NCBI GenBank assembly: GCA_946997215.1 | Contig: CAMPUL010000020.1 | Location: forward strand, 1 to 29,761 | DNA: 29,761 bases | Origin: Gardnerella vaginalis | GTDB taxonomy: Bacteria > Actinomycetota > Actinomycetes > Actinomycetales > Bifidobacteriaceae | Direction of reading: 5' to 3' | In this document: one piece after another, positions 15,235 through 23,945 of the stretch | Layout: each line of letters starts with the position of its first letter | Numbering within the stretch: position 1 is the stretch's first letter | Position numbers and translations under genes: made by a program | The notes under the pieces: generated by a model | Seen by the model: only the letters and a program-made list of their open reading frames with translations | Databases searched by the model: none | What the model was told of the DNA's origin: nothing

Positions 15235-16518
15235 ATGTGTAATGATGTGATTGCTTCCGATAACGAAGTTGTTGGAGAATACAGCTTGCACGATACTGAG
15301 CGATGGGCTAGCGAGCCTCACCACACGCGCGCTCGCACTCCGTTTGAGCGAGACAGAGCCAGAATAATCCACTCTTCAGCGCTTAGAAGACTTGGCGCTA
15401 AAAGTCAAGTGCTTGTAGCAGGCTCCGACGATTTTGCTCGCACGCGTTTAACGCACACGTTGGAAGTTGCACAAATTGGTCGCCAGATTGCTGCGATGCT
15501 TGGCGCGGATCCAGATGTTGTAGATTGCGCTTGCTTAGCTCACGACTTAGGTCATCCTCCTTTTGGTCACAATGGCGAGCGCGCGCTTGCTCAAATCGCA
15601 AGCAATATTGGTGGTTTTGAAGGAAATGCTCAAACTCTTAGACTTTTAACGCGCTTAGAGCCTAAAGTTTTTAGAGAAAATGGCGCTAGTGCAGGCGTAA
15701 ATCTTACGCGAGCAAGCTTGGATGCTGCTGTTAAATATCCTTGGGGTTTTGATGAAGCAAAAGCGCACGATAAAGGCGAGCGCGATCTAAAATTCTGCGT
15801 TTACCCAGACGATAGGGAAGTTTTTGATTGGCTAAAAAGTGGCTCTCCGCGCGAATCGAAGCCTATGGAGTGCCAAATTATGGATCTTTCCGACGATATT
15901 GCATACAGTGTTCACGATATTGAAGACGCGATTGTGACTGGCGCTTTTAATACGGAGCTTGTTTGGGATTCAAGCGTTGCGGATCAAGTTATTCAAGAAG
16001 CTCATAATTGGTATGGAAACCAGTGGGATGCGGATAGTCTTTTGGCAGCTTTTAAGCGTTTGCGTTCTCTTAACATGTTCCCTGATTCTTATGACGGCTC
16101 TAGAAGGTCGCTAGCTCATCTAAAGAATATTACTAGTGCTTTAATCGGCAGGTTTGCAAGCTCTGTTGAGCGAGTAACTCGAGAAAAATACGGCAACGGC
16201 GCTTTAATTCGCTACCGCGCAAACGTTGTGATTCCGCCAGAAACATCTTACGAGATAATCGTTCTTAAAAGCTTGGCTGTGCATTTTATAATCCAACCTA
16301 GAGAGCGCGAGTTTTATAGGCGTGAGCAAAAGATTCTAACGGATTTGGTTGAAGTGTTTATGAGCAAGTCTCCGCGAGCACACGATGCTATGGAATCTGT
16401 GTTTATAAGCGATTGGAATGCTTGCTCTAGCGATGACGAGCGTTTAAGAGTTGCAATTGATCAAGTTGCAAGTCTTACAGATGGATCTGCTACAGCTCTT
16501 CATGCCGCTTTGTGCTAA
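15235..16518 (+). CDS. dgt: Deoxyguanosinetriphosphate triphosphohydrolase-like protein (HD domain)
   Basis: Dgt-type enzymes cut dNTPs to the deoxynucleoside and triphosphate and so trim dNTP pools. The 427-residue protein has the HD-fold metal ligands in order: His74 in RLTHTLEVAQ, the His103-Asp104 pair in LAHDLGHPPFGHNGE, and the distal Asp in MDLSDDIAYSVHD. RTPFERDRARIIHSSALRRL before the first motif is typical of the actinobacterial Dgt type 2 group. ATG 15235 has a near-perfect GGAGGAGG seven bases upstream (15220-15227), which settles the start over the longer frame from 15202. It lies 69 bases upstream of dnaG on the same strand; the Dgt-DnaG pairing is frequent in actinobacteria and fits joint control of DNA precursor supply and priming. 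Confidence 0.94.
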   Translation: MCNDVIASDNEVVGEYSLHDTERWASEPHHTRARTPFERDRARIIHSSALRRLGAKSQVLVAGSDDFARTRLTHTLEVAQIGRQIAAMLGADPDVVDCACLAHDLGHPPFGHNGERALAQIASNIGGFEGNAQTLRLLTRLEPKVFRENGASAGVNLTRASLDAAVKYPWGFDEAKAHDKGERDLKFCVYPDDREVFDWLKSGSPRESKPMECQIMDLSDDIAYSVHDIEDAIVTGAFNTELVWDSSVADQVIQEAHNWYGNQWDADSLLAAFKRLRSLNMFPDSYDGSRRSLAHLKNITSALIGRFASSVERVTREKYGNGALIRYRANVVIPPETSYEIIVLKSLAVHFIIQPREREFYRREQKILTDLVEVFMSKSPRAHDAMESVFISDWNACSSDDERLRVAIDQVASLTDGSATALHAALC

Positions 16519-16532
16519 ATCTTTGTGCTAAA
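16509..16532. repeat. 11-bp duplication spanning the dgt stop codon
   Basis: TTTGTGCTAAA occurs at 16509-16519 and 16522-16532. The first copy holds the dgt stop codon, so the gene end has been duplicated into the spacer. Confidence 0.75.
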
Positions 16533-16587
16533 CTACGAGTTTTTCATAGAGTGTCTGTAGCCTTCGGCTTGCGATAAGCTAGAGACT

Positions 16588-18690
16588 ATGGCTGGAATGA
16601 TTGTAAAAGAAGACGTTGAGCGTGTGCGCGCTGCTGCAGATTTGTACGATATTGTGTCTGCAACTGTTACGCTTAAGCCTTCTGGAACGGGTACTTTTGT
16701 GGGGCTTTGCCCGTTTCACGATGAAAAAACGCCTAGTTTTAGCGTTCGTCCAAGCTTGGGCGTCTGGCATTGCTTTGGTTGCGGTGCTGGCGGAGATGTT
16801 TTTAAGTATGTTGAGCAAAAAGAAAACATTGATTTTCGCGAGGCAGTAGAGCTGCTAGCGGACCGCTACCACATTGAAGTTCATTATGACAAATCGCAGG
16901 ATGCTAAAGATAATTCTCATGCTGGCTCCAAGCGCGCTCGTCTTATAGAAGCAAACGAGGAAGCTCAACGTTTCTTTGCGTCTCAAATCAACTCTAAAGA
17001 AGCGTCTGCAGCTCGTAGTCTGCTTGCTGGTCGTAATTTTACTCAAGCTCAATGCGAGCGTTTTGGTTGCGGATATGCGCCTAACGGGTGGGACAATCTT
17101 GTTCGCTATTTGTCTAATAAAGGTTTTACTCGTCAAGAATTATTAGACGCAGGCTTAGCTCGCCAAGGTCAGCGCGGAATTTACGATTATTTTCGCGGCC
17201 GATTAACGTGGCCTATTCGCGATTCTACAGGCCGCACTTTGGGCTTTGGCGCTAGAAGGCTTTATGATGATGATTCTATTAGTGCAAAGTACATTAACAC
17301 TTCAGATACTGTATTGTATAGAAAAACGCAAGTTCTTTACGGAATTGACATTGCTAAGTCGAATATTGTTAAAAAGCGTCAAGTTGTGATTGTGGAAGGC
17401 TATACGGATGTTATGGCTTGCCATTTAGCAGGTGTAGATACTGCTGTTGCAACTTGTGGAACGGCTTTTGGCGCGGAGCATGCGAAGATTATTCGCCGAC
17501 TTATTGCAGACGATTCTTTGGGAGCGATTCAACTTGTGGGGCCTGTAAAAGTAGAAGGTCAAAAAGTTAGTTCGCGTATTGTTTTTACTTTCGATGGAGA
17601 TGCGGCAGGCCAGAAAGCTGCTTTGCACGCTTTTGGCTTAGATTCAGCGTTTTTAACACAGACTTTTGTTGCTGTTGCAGATAATAACTTAGATCCTTGC
17701 GATTTGCGTATTCAAAGGGGAGATGAGGCTGTTCGTTCTTTGATTGCGCGCGCTAATCCTCTTTACGATTTTGTAATTGACACTGTTATTCGCCGTTTTG
17801 ATACGTCTTTTGCAACAGGTCAGATGGGTGCTGTTAAGGCGGTTGCTCCTCTTGTTGCGCAAATTCGAGACAGGTCTTTGCTGGACTTATACACTAGAAA
17901 AGCTGTTAGAAATATTGGTGTTGATTTAGACGTTATGCGTAAGGAAGTGGAGTCCGCTAGAAGGAGATTGCACGTTGTAGACGATGACGCTTATTCTAAA
18001 GGCTACTCTTCCAACGTTTATGCGGATTCTCGTGTGTTTGATCAGCGTTCTCAAAGCATGAATGATGCTGCTGCAAAAACCGCTATGCTTAGAAGCGCGT
18101 ACAAGAATCAAAGCTACTATAAGGTTGATGATTCTGTGTTTATGTGCGAGCAGCAATTTATGGCTGTTCTTATGCAATCTCCTTTAGCATTTAGCAATCA
18201 GCTTTTTGCGCATCTTACTTTGAATAATTTTATTACGCCAGTTTTTAGAACACTTTTCCAGGCTTTTGTGGCTTCTGGTGGATTGCCTAATACAAGCGTT
18301 AGTAAAGGTCTTTGGTTGCATATTATTACTAAGGCTGCAGGACCTATGCTAGAAGGCGTTATTAACGAGCTTTCCGTAATGCCTCTTCCATTGTCTTCTA
18401 ATAAAGGCTTGAGTGGGGCTTCTTCTATTAACTCGTCGGCTGCTTACGATTCGAGTGGTGTTTCTACAAATGAATCCCCATCCGATCTTTTGCGCATTCC
18501 TAGCGAAGAAGAACAAAAGTATGCAAATGAGCTGCTTATTAAGCTTCTAGACGTTGGATTTATGCGAAAAATCGGAGCTATTAAGCTTAGAATGAGTAAG
18601 CTAGAAGATGGGAGTGAAAAGCTCAATCTTTTAGGTCAGATTACTAGATTAGAATCTGCTCGAAAAGATCTTCAATCGCAAATTCTATAA
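16588..18690 (+). CDS. dnaG: DNA primase
   Basis: DnaG lays down RNA primers at the replication fork. At 700 residues it is somewhat longer than average. The N-terminal CHC2 zinc finger is complete: Cys41 and His44 in CPFHDEKTPSFSV, Cys62 and Cys65 in HCFGCGAGGD. The catalytic TOPRIM core follows, with IVEGYTDVMA (glutamate about 269) and FTFDGDAAG (about 334-342). Between these two motifs there is a short insertion (GAIQLVGPVKVEGQKVSS) seen as an extra loop. The C-terminal third, which would contact the DnaB helicase, is poorly conserved and has an S/N-rich stretch near 610-640. ATG 16588 lacks a strong Shine-Dalgarno, and ATG 16597 is a possible alternative. Confidence 0.96.
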   Translation: MAGMIVKEDVERVRAAADLYDIVSATVTLKPSGTGTFVGLCPFHDEKTPSFSVRPSLGVWHCFGCGAGGDVFKYVEQKENIDFREAVELLADRYHIEVHYDKSQDAKDNSHAGSKRARLIEANEEAQRFFASQINSKEASAARSLLAGRNFTQAQCERFGCGYAPNGWDNLVRYLSNKGFTRQELLDAGLARQGQRGIYDYFRGRLTWPIRDSTGRTLGFGARRLYDDDSISAKYINTSDTVLYRKTQVLYGIDIAKSNIVKKRQVVIVEGYTDVMACHLAGVDTAVATCGTAFGAEHAKIIRRLIADDSLGAIQLVGPVKVEGQKVSSRIVFTFDGDAAGQKAALHAFGLDSAFLTQTFVAVADNNLDPCDLRIQRGDEAVRSLIARANPLYDFVIDTVIRRFDTSFATGQMGAVKAVAPLVAQIRDRSLLDLYTRKAVRNIGVDLDVMRKEVESARRRLHVVDDDAYSKGYSSNVYADSRVFDQRSQSMNDAAAKTAMLRSAYKNQSYYKVDDSVFMCEQQFMAVLMQSPLAFSNQLFAHLTLNNFITPVFRTLFQAFVASGGLPNTSVSKGLWLHIITKAAGPMLEGVINELSVMPLPLSSNKGLSGASSINSSAAYDSSGVSTNESPSDLLRIPSEEEQKYANELLIKLLDVGFMRKIGAIKLRMSKLEDGSEKLNLLGQITRLESARKDLQSQIL

Positions 18691-18732
18691 TGTGCATCAA
18701 TCACTTGTTTTGCTTTTACATAAAGAGATATG

Positions 18733-18776
18733 AGATTTACGTATAAGCGATTTTACGTATACAAGATTTACGTATA
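18733..18776. repeat. Three GATTTACGTATA repeats upstream of the mannosidase gene
   Basis: GATTTACGTATA (18733-18744), GATTTTACGTATA (18749-18761) and GATTTACGTATA (18765-18776) begin 16 bases apart, each around a palindromic TACGTA core. They end 35 bases before the alpha-mannosidase start codon, a position suited to an operator, though no binding protein is known. Confidence 0.75.
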
Positions 18777-18811
18777 AATGCGTAGTTGTGTAAGAAAGAA
18801 GTGTAGGAACT

Positions 18812-21800
18812 ATGTTTTTATTACCTGAACAGCAATTAAATCGCTGTACAAGAGTTATGCAACAACGCTTATACCCGTATATAAATACTGTTCTATTGCA
18901 CTGTAAAATTCGAGCGTATGAGATTGCTGGAGAACCTATTTCTTCTAGCGAATTCTTCTCTAAGTTAAAAAGAAACGATATTGTTTTTCGCTCATTTAAT
19001 GTTCCAGGCGTTTGGGGAACAACTTGGGGCACAACGTGGTTTGAAATTACAGGGTCGATTGATTTTTCAAAGGTAAAAGGGCGCAAAGTTGAGCTAAATG
19101 TTGATTTAGGTTGGATTAGGAATCTTTTTCCTGGTTTTCAGGCAGAAGGATTAGTGTATAACATTGATGGAAGAGTTGTAAAAGCTGTAAACCCTTGTAA
19201 TCATTGGGTTCCTTTGATTGATGAGCATAATAATCGTTCGATTAGTATTGATGAAAATGGTAATTTTACTTTATATTTAGAAGCTGCAGACAATCCATTT
19301 GTTGAAGGAGCTACTCCATTTTCTCCTACTGATTTAGGAGAGCGTGCTACTGGAAAAACCGAATGCCAATATATGTTGAAGTATGTTGACGTTACTGTTT
19401 TTAATCGTAATATTTTTGATTATTACATGGATCTTCAGACTGTAAGTTCTTTGATGAGCGAATTAAATGATGATAATCCGCGTTATTGGAAACTAGCTAA
19501 AGCTTTACAGCACTCCTTAAATGCGTATGATGAGCATGATTCTTCTACTGTTCAAAATGCTCGTAAAGCGTTGCATGATGTATTAAGTCAGCCTGCTGCA
19601 TCAAGCTCTATAAAGCATATTGCTGTTGGGCATGCTCATATTGATTCTGCTTGGCAATGGCCTGTGCGAGAGACGCATAGAAAGGTTGCGCGCACAGTAT
19701 CTAATGTTTTAGCTCTTATGGATGAGGACCCTGATTTTACTTATGCTATGAGTTCTGCTCAACAATACGAGTGGCTAGAAAACGAGCATCCTGATTTGTT
19801 TGAGCGTATGAAAAATAGGATTAAAGAAGGGCGTTTTATACCTGTTGGAGGTATGTGGGTTGAGTCTGATGCAATGATGCCGTGCGGTGAATCTTTGATT
19901 CGCCAAATGACTTTTGGTAAGCGCTATTTTAAGGAACATCTTGGTGTTGAGCCGCGTGGTATTTGGCTGCCAGACAGCTTCGGCTACACAGGCGCTTTTC
20001 CTCAACTCGCTCGTCGCGCTGGTTTTGATTGGTTCTTAACTCAAAAGCTCTCATGGAACGATGCCACTAAATTCCCACATCATTCCTTCCTTTGGGAGGG
20101 AATAGATGGTTCTAGGATTTTAGCTCATTTCCCTCCATCTAATACTTATGCTTCATCTGTGAGCATGCATGAGTTAGTTTATTCTCAGCGCAATTTTTTG
20201 GATAAAGATTTATCTGATCATGCAATATTGTTGTACGGTTTTGGCGACGGCGGTGGCGGCCCTACTCGCGAGATGACTGCTCGCATTAGGCGCGATCGCA
20301 ATTTAGAGGGTGCTCCTAGAGTTGATTTCGGCACTCCTGATGAGTTGTTTGAAAAAATACGAAAAGATATTGTTGACGATTCAAATGGCAATATGCCAGT
20401 GTTTAAGGGTGAGCTTTATTTAGAGTTGCATAGAAAAACTCTTACTTCTCAGCAAGATATGAAGCGTTATTGCCGAATAGAGGAATCATTGTTGCGCGTT
20501 GCTGAATATCTCGTTGTTTTAGCTCGAGTTTATGCTCCAGAATACCGTTTTAATAATGATGAGCTTACTAGAATTTGGAAGACATTGTTATTGAATCAGT
20601 TCCACGATATTCTTCCAGGCTCCGCTATTGCATGGGTTCATAGACAAGCTAGAGAAGAATATGCTAGAGATATTTCTTGTTTGCGTAAAATCATTTCAGA
20701 TCTTGCTAATGCGATTGTAAAAGCTAACAGCACTAACAGCACTATTGGCGCGATTGGCAGTATTGGCACTAACAGCGCGATTAATATGCGTGAAAATGTA
20801 AAGTTATTGACTTATACAGGTAAAAATGATGTTGCTTGGAATCTATATACATGTAGTGAAAGCAGTAAAAATAGTAAAACAACTGTAAAACACAAAAATG
20901 ATGGTGGAATAATTCTTGATAATAGTGTTTTAAGTGTGACTATTGAACGCGATGGCACAGTATCTTCTGTTAAAGATATTAAATTTAATCGTGAGCTAAT
21001 TCCATCTGGTTATCGCATGGCTCAATATGAGATATTAAAAGATGAGCCATCTCAGTGGGATGCGTGGGATATTGAGCGAGATGCGTTTATTAGGAATCGT
21101 AAGATTGATGATTCTTCAATTGTTGACGTTAAAGAACTTTTATCGGGCGGTGTATCTGTTGAAATCTTGGCATGTAAAAAAGATGTTAAGATTCAAACAA
21201 ATATAATTTTAGAGCCATGCGTTAAACGACTTGATTTCCATGCGCAAGTTGATTGGAATGCTAAAGAGCAATTTCTAAAAGTAGATATGCCAATGTCTAT
21301 ATGTTCAAATAATGCGCAATATGAGTGTCAATATGGTTTAGTTGAACGGCCAATAGTAAAAAATACTCGTAGTGATGATGCAAAGTTTGAATCATGCACG
21401 CATAGGTTTGTTCGCATAGAAGATTCCTCTTATGCTGTTGCTGTTGCAAATTCGTCTACTTATGGCGCTGATGCTGCTCCTATTGGTGATTATTCTTCAT
21501 CTTATGGAACTATGCTCAGATTATCTTTGCTTTCTGCGCCTCTTTACCCCGATCCAAATACCGATCAAGGTAAGCACGAATTTACTTGGTCATTTATTGC
21601 TGATGCAAATATGGATTCAGTTCTAAGTACAGCTGATTTTTTGAATTCGCCAATTATTGATATGCTACCAAAAGTCGATCCGTTGTTTACAATTCGCAGA
21701 AACTCAGGTCTAATTGCATTAGATTGGGTTAAGCTTGCCGATGATTGTTCTGGAGATATAATCTTACGTATTCACGAGCCATCTGGTGGATACGCAAATG

Positions 21801-21970
21801 GGCAAATAAAACTCAATAAAATCTTGCGTGCAGCCTCAATTGAAGAGGTAGATCTTATGGAAATGCCAGCATTGCACGGTATGCCTACAGCTTTGCATAA
21901 GAATAATGACGCGTTAAATATAGAGTTACGTCCTTTTCAGCTATGCTCATTGCGAATTCACATTGATTAG
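18812..21970 (+). CDS. Alpha-mannosidase, GH38
   Basis: A 1052-residue glycoside hydrolase of family 38 that would remove alpha-linked mannose from host-type or fungal glycans. After an N-terminal beta domain, the catalytic domain begins at about residue 270 with GHAHIDSAWQWPVRETHRK (zinc ligands His and Asp of HxHxD). The nucleophile is Asp388 in WLPDSFGYTGAFPQL, and LLNQFHDILPGSAI (with a further zinc-site His) follows near 600. The C-terminal half is the usual beta-rich region. There is no signal peptide, so it acts in the cytoplasm on imported oligosaccharides. A low-complexity S/N/T/I/G stretch at about 637-656, coded by small tandem repeats, joins the helical part to the beta part. ATG 18812 has a rather close AGGA. 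The gene converges with the next and overlaps its stop codon by 3 bases. Confidence 0.95.
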   Translation: MFLLPEQQLNRCTRVMQQRLYPYINTVLLHCKIRAYEIAGEPISSSEFFSKLKRNDIVFRSFNVPGVWGTTWGTTWFEITGSIDFSKVKGRKVELNVDLGWIRNLFPGFQAEGLVYNIDGRVVKAVNPCNHWVPLIDEHNNRSISIDENGNFTLYLEAADNPFVEGATPFSPTDLGERATGKTECQYMLKYVDVTVFNRNIFDYYMDLQTVSSLMSELNDDNPRYWKLAKALQHSLNAYDEHDSSTVQNARKALHDVLSQPAASSSIKHIAVGHAHIDSAWQWPVRETHRKVARTVSNVLALMDEDPDFTYAMSSAQQYEWLENEHPDLFERMKNRIKEGRFIPVGGMWVESDAMMPCGESLIRQMTFGKRYFKEHLGVEPRGIWLPDSFGYTGAFPQLARRAGFDWFLTQKLSWNDATKFPHHSFLWEGIDGSRILAHFPPSNTYASSVSMHELVYSQRNFLDKDLSDHAILLYGFGDGGGGPTREMTARIRRDRNLEGAPRVDFGTPDELFEKIRKDIVDDSNGNMPVFKGELYLELHRKTLTSQQDMKRYCRIEESLLRVAEYLVVLARVYAPEYRFNNDELTRIWKTLLLNQFHDILPGSAIAWVHRQAREEYARDISCLRKIISDLANAIVKANSTNSTIGAIGSIGTNSAINMRENVKLLTYTGKNDVAWNLYTCSESSKNSKTTVKHKNDGGIILDNSVLSVTIERDGTVSSVKDIKFNRELIPSGYRMAQYEILKDEPSQWDAWDIERDAFIRNRKIDDSSIVDVKELLSGGVSVEILACKKDVKIQTNIILEPCVKRLDFHAQVDWNAKEQFLKVDMPMSICSNNAQYECQYGLVERPIVKNTRSDDAKFESCTHRFVRIEDSSYAVAVANSSTYGADAAPIGDYSSSYGTMLRLSLLSAPLYPDPNTDQGKHEFTWSFIADANMDSVLSTADFLNSPIIDMLPKVDPLFTIRRNSGLIALDWVKLADDCSGDIILRIHEPSGGYANGQIKLNKILRAASIEEVDLMEMPALHGMPTALHKNNDALNIELRPFQLCSLRIHID

Positions 21971-23682
21971 TTGCCGAAGTCAATGTCTCCAAGCTTTTCA
22001 ATAAGCTTCATGTTTTCGCTATAATCCACTGGGCAAGCTATAACGTCAACACCGCTTTCTTGAGCCAAAGCCTCTTTAAGCATGTTGTATAAGTCTTCTG
22101 GCTTTTGTACAACATGGCCTCTTGCGCCAAAGCTTTCCGCCAACTTTGGAACATTTGGATTAGTAAAATCAACGTATTCGTGTTCTCCAGCGTGCAAGTC
22201 CATCTTCCACTTAATCAAACCGTACGCGTTGTCTTCCCAAACCAAAATCACCATTCTAGAACCAACGCGAACAGCGGTTTCAATCTCTTGAACGTTCATC
22301 ATAAAGCTGCCGTCGCCCATAACAGCGAGAACAGGCTTTGTGTTGATTTTTCCGCTATTGTCTTTAATAAACGATGCTCCAACAGCTCCAGGCAAAGTCC
22401 AAGCCATTGTAGAAAGGCTGTTATCTATAATGCAAGTGTTTGGATGCATTGTTGGGTAAAGCCTTGCCATCCACATTTTTAGCGCACCCGTATCTACAAG
22501 AACCTTAGTTCCTTCGGCAACAGCGCGACGAGTATCGTAAACAACGCGCTGAGGCTTCATAGGAATGCTGTTATCGTTTTCAAACGAACGCAACTCGTCT
22601 GTAATCATTTGACGAATCTTCGGGTGAGTTACGTCAAAAGTAACGTTTCTATCTTTAAGCACGCTTGTAAGCGTTTTAAGCGTTTGACCAATATCTGCCA
22701 TAATGTTTAGCGCAGTAGGGTAGTGAGCGTCTGTGTCTTCAACAAATGTGTTTATGTGAATAATCGTCTTGTCAATATTTGGATTAATTTTCTTAGGGTC
22801 AAATTGCTGAATTGAGAATCCTACAGCAATAATCAAATCTGCTGTGTCGAAAGCAAAATTCTCGTAATCCCTATGCATAAATCCAACTACGCCAAGAGCA
22901 TTCGGGTGGTTGTCTGGGAACACGCCTTTGCCTTCAAACGTTGTTGCAACTGGAACATTAAGCTGTTCTGCAAAAGCGAGAAGCTGGTCTTGAGCGTGGC
23001 TTCTTGCAACGCCGTTTCCTGCAAGAATAATCGGCCTTTTTGCTTGTCTAATGATTTTAGCAGCTTCTTCAATTGTGTCTGGAGCTGGAAGAATGTGCAA
23101 CGGCTTTGGAAGTGGAAGTGGCTTTGCGTCTTCTGGAACGCTCATTTCGCTAATATCTTCTGGAATAACAAGGCATGTTGCTCCCGGTCGCTTTCTTTGA
23201 GCGATTGAGAAAGCTTTTCTAACCATTTCTGGTGCTGTGCTTGGAGCAAGCATCATAGAAGACCATTGCGTAATTGGCTGGAATAATGCTACTAAATCAA
23301 TGATTTGGTGAGATTCCTTGTAAAGTCTAGAAACGTTTCCTTGAGCGCATATTGCAACAAGCGGAGTTGTGCTTGCATTCGCTTGAGCTACAGGAAGCGT
23401 AAGGTTTAGCGCTCCAGGCCCCAGTGTTGCCAAGCATACGCCTGGCTTTCCAGTAATATGCGCATAAGTCGCGGCCATAAAACCTGCGCCTTGCTCGTGG
23501 CGAGTAAGCACAAAGCGTATATTTCCGTTTCGCTCAATTGCCTCTAAAAGCGGAATGTTTTCTTCTCCTGGAATTCCAAAAACAACCTCAACACCTTCGT
23601 TTACAAGGCATTCTACGATTAAGTCGGCTGTGTTTCTTTTGTGGCTTGCTGTTTTTTGAGCTTGCGATTCTTGGTTTGTCAT
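21967..23682 (-). CDS. Thiamine diphosphate-dependent enzyme, acetolactate synthase-like
   Basis: A 571-residue ThDP enzyme with the three domains of the POX/ALS family. The catalytic glutamate is Glu63 in RHEQGAGFMA, preceded by VFGIPGEENIPLL. A central domain has AKRPIILAGNGVAR, and the C-terminal domain carries the ThDP-Mg motif MGDGSFMMN...WEDNAYG (from about 455). The text after it, KWKMD...VDFTNPNVPKLAESFGARG, resembles catabolic acetolactate synthase (AlsS) more than oxalyl-CoA decarboxylase or pyruvate oxidase. No small regulatory subunit (ilvN) or decarboxylase (alsD) is adjacent, so its product, probably acetolactate, is inferred from the family. The frame opens 34 codons upstream, but the basic, low-quality leader there is not family-like, so I use ATG 23682. 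It is convergent with the GH38 gene. Confidence 0.85.
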   Translation of the reverse strand: MTNQESQAQKTASHKRNTADLIVECLVNEGVEVVFGIPGEENIPLLEAIERNGNIRFVLTRHEQGAGFMAATYAHITGKPGVCLATLGPGALNLTLPVAQANASTTPLVAICAQGNVSRLYKESHQIIDLVALFQPITQWSSMMLAPSTAPEMVRKAFSIAQRKRPGATCLVIPEDISEMSVPEDAKPLPLPKPLHILPAPDTIEEAAKIIRQAKRPIILAGNGVARSHAQDQLLAFAEQLNVPVATTFEGKGVFPDNHPNALGVVGFMHRDYENFAFDTADLIIAVGFSIQQFDPKKINPNIDKTIIHINTFVEDTDAHYPTALNIMADIGQTLKTLTSVLKDRNVTFDVTHPKIRQMITDELRSFENDNSIPMKPQRVVYDTRRAVAEGTKVLVDTGALKMWMARLYPTMHPNTCIIDNSLSTMAWTLPGAVGASFIKDNSGKINTKPVLAVMGDGSFMMNVQEIETAVRVGSRMVILVWEDNAYGLIKWKMDLHAGEHEYVDFTNPNVPKLAESFGARGHVVQKPEDLYNMLKEALAQESGVDVIACPVDYSENMKLIEKLGDIDFGN

Positions 23683-23880
23683 AATTGCGTTTCTCGCTTT
23701 GTGCTTAATATGCTTGTTAGCCTTACGACTTCTTTTCCATTTATAATATAGGCATCTAAGACATGTGTTGTTTGCGCGTGTCACAAAAATGGGCGGATTT
23801 TTGCATATTCGCTTTGTGGCAAAACTAAAGCACTTTTAGCACCCTTTGCCTTGTTATTTCAACGATTTTGTCGGGAATTT

Positions 23881-23909
23881 TTGCCTCTTTGGATTGGGTC
23901 TCTTATACA
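23881..23909 (+). promoter_or_regulatory. Candidate promoter of the anion transporter gene
   Basis: TTGCCT (23881-23886), a 17-base spacer, then TATACA (23904-23909), about 35 bases before the start codon. An imperfect inverted repeat around TTATAA (ACAA...TTGT, 23907-23923) overlaps the -10 region. The rest of the 263-base spacer from 23683 shows nothing else. Confidence 0.4.
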
Positions 23910-23945
23910 ATTTTATAAGTTGTGTATTTTAGTTGCGGAGGAACG

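Noticed and set aside
23683..23784. 34-codon extension of the acetolactate-synthase-like enzyme
   Set aside because: The leader is a run of basic and Cys residues unlike the family, and an ATG at 23682 fits the normal N-terminus.
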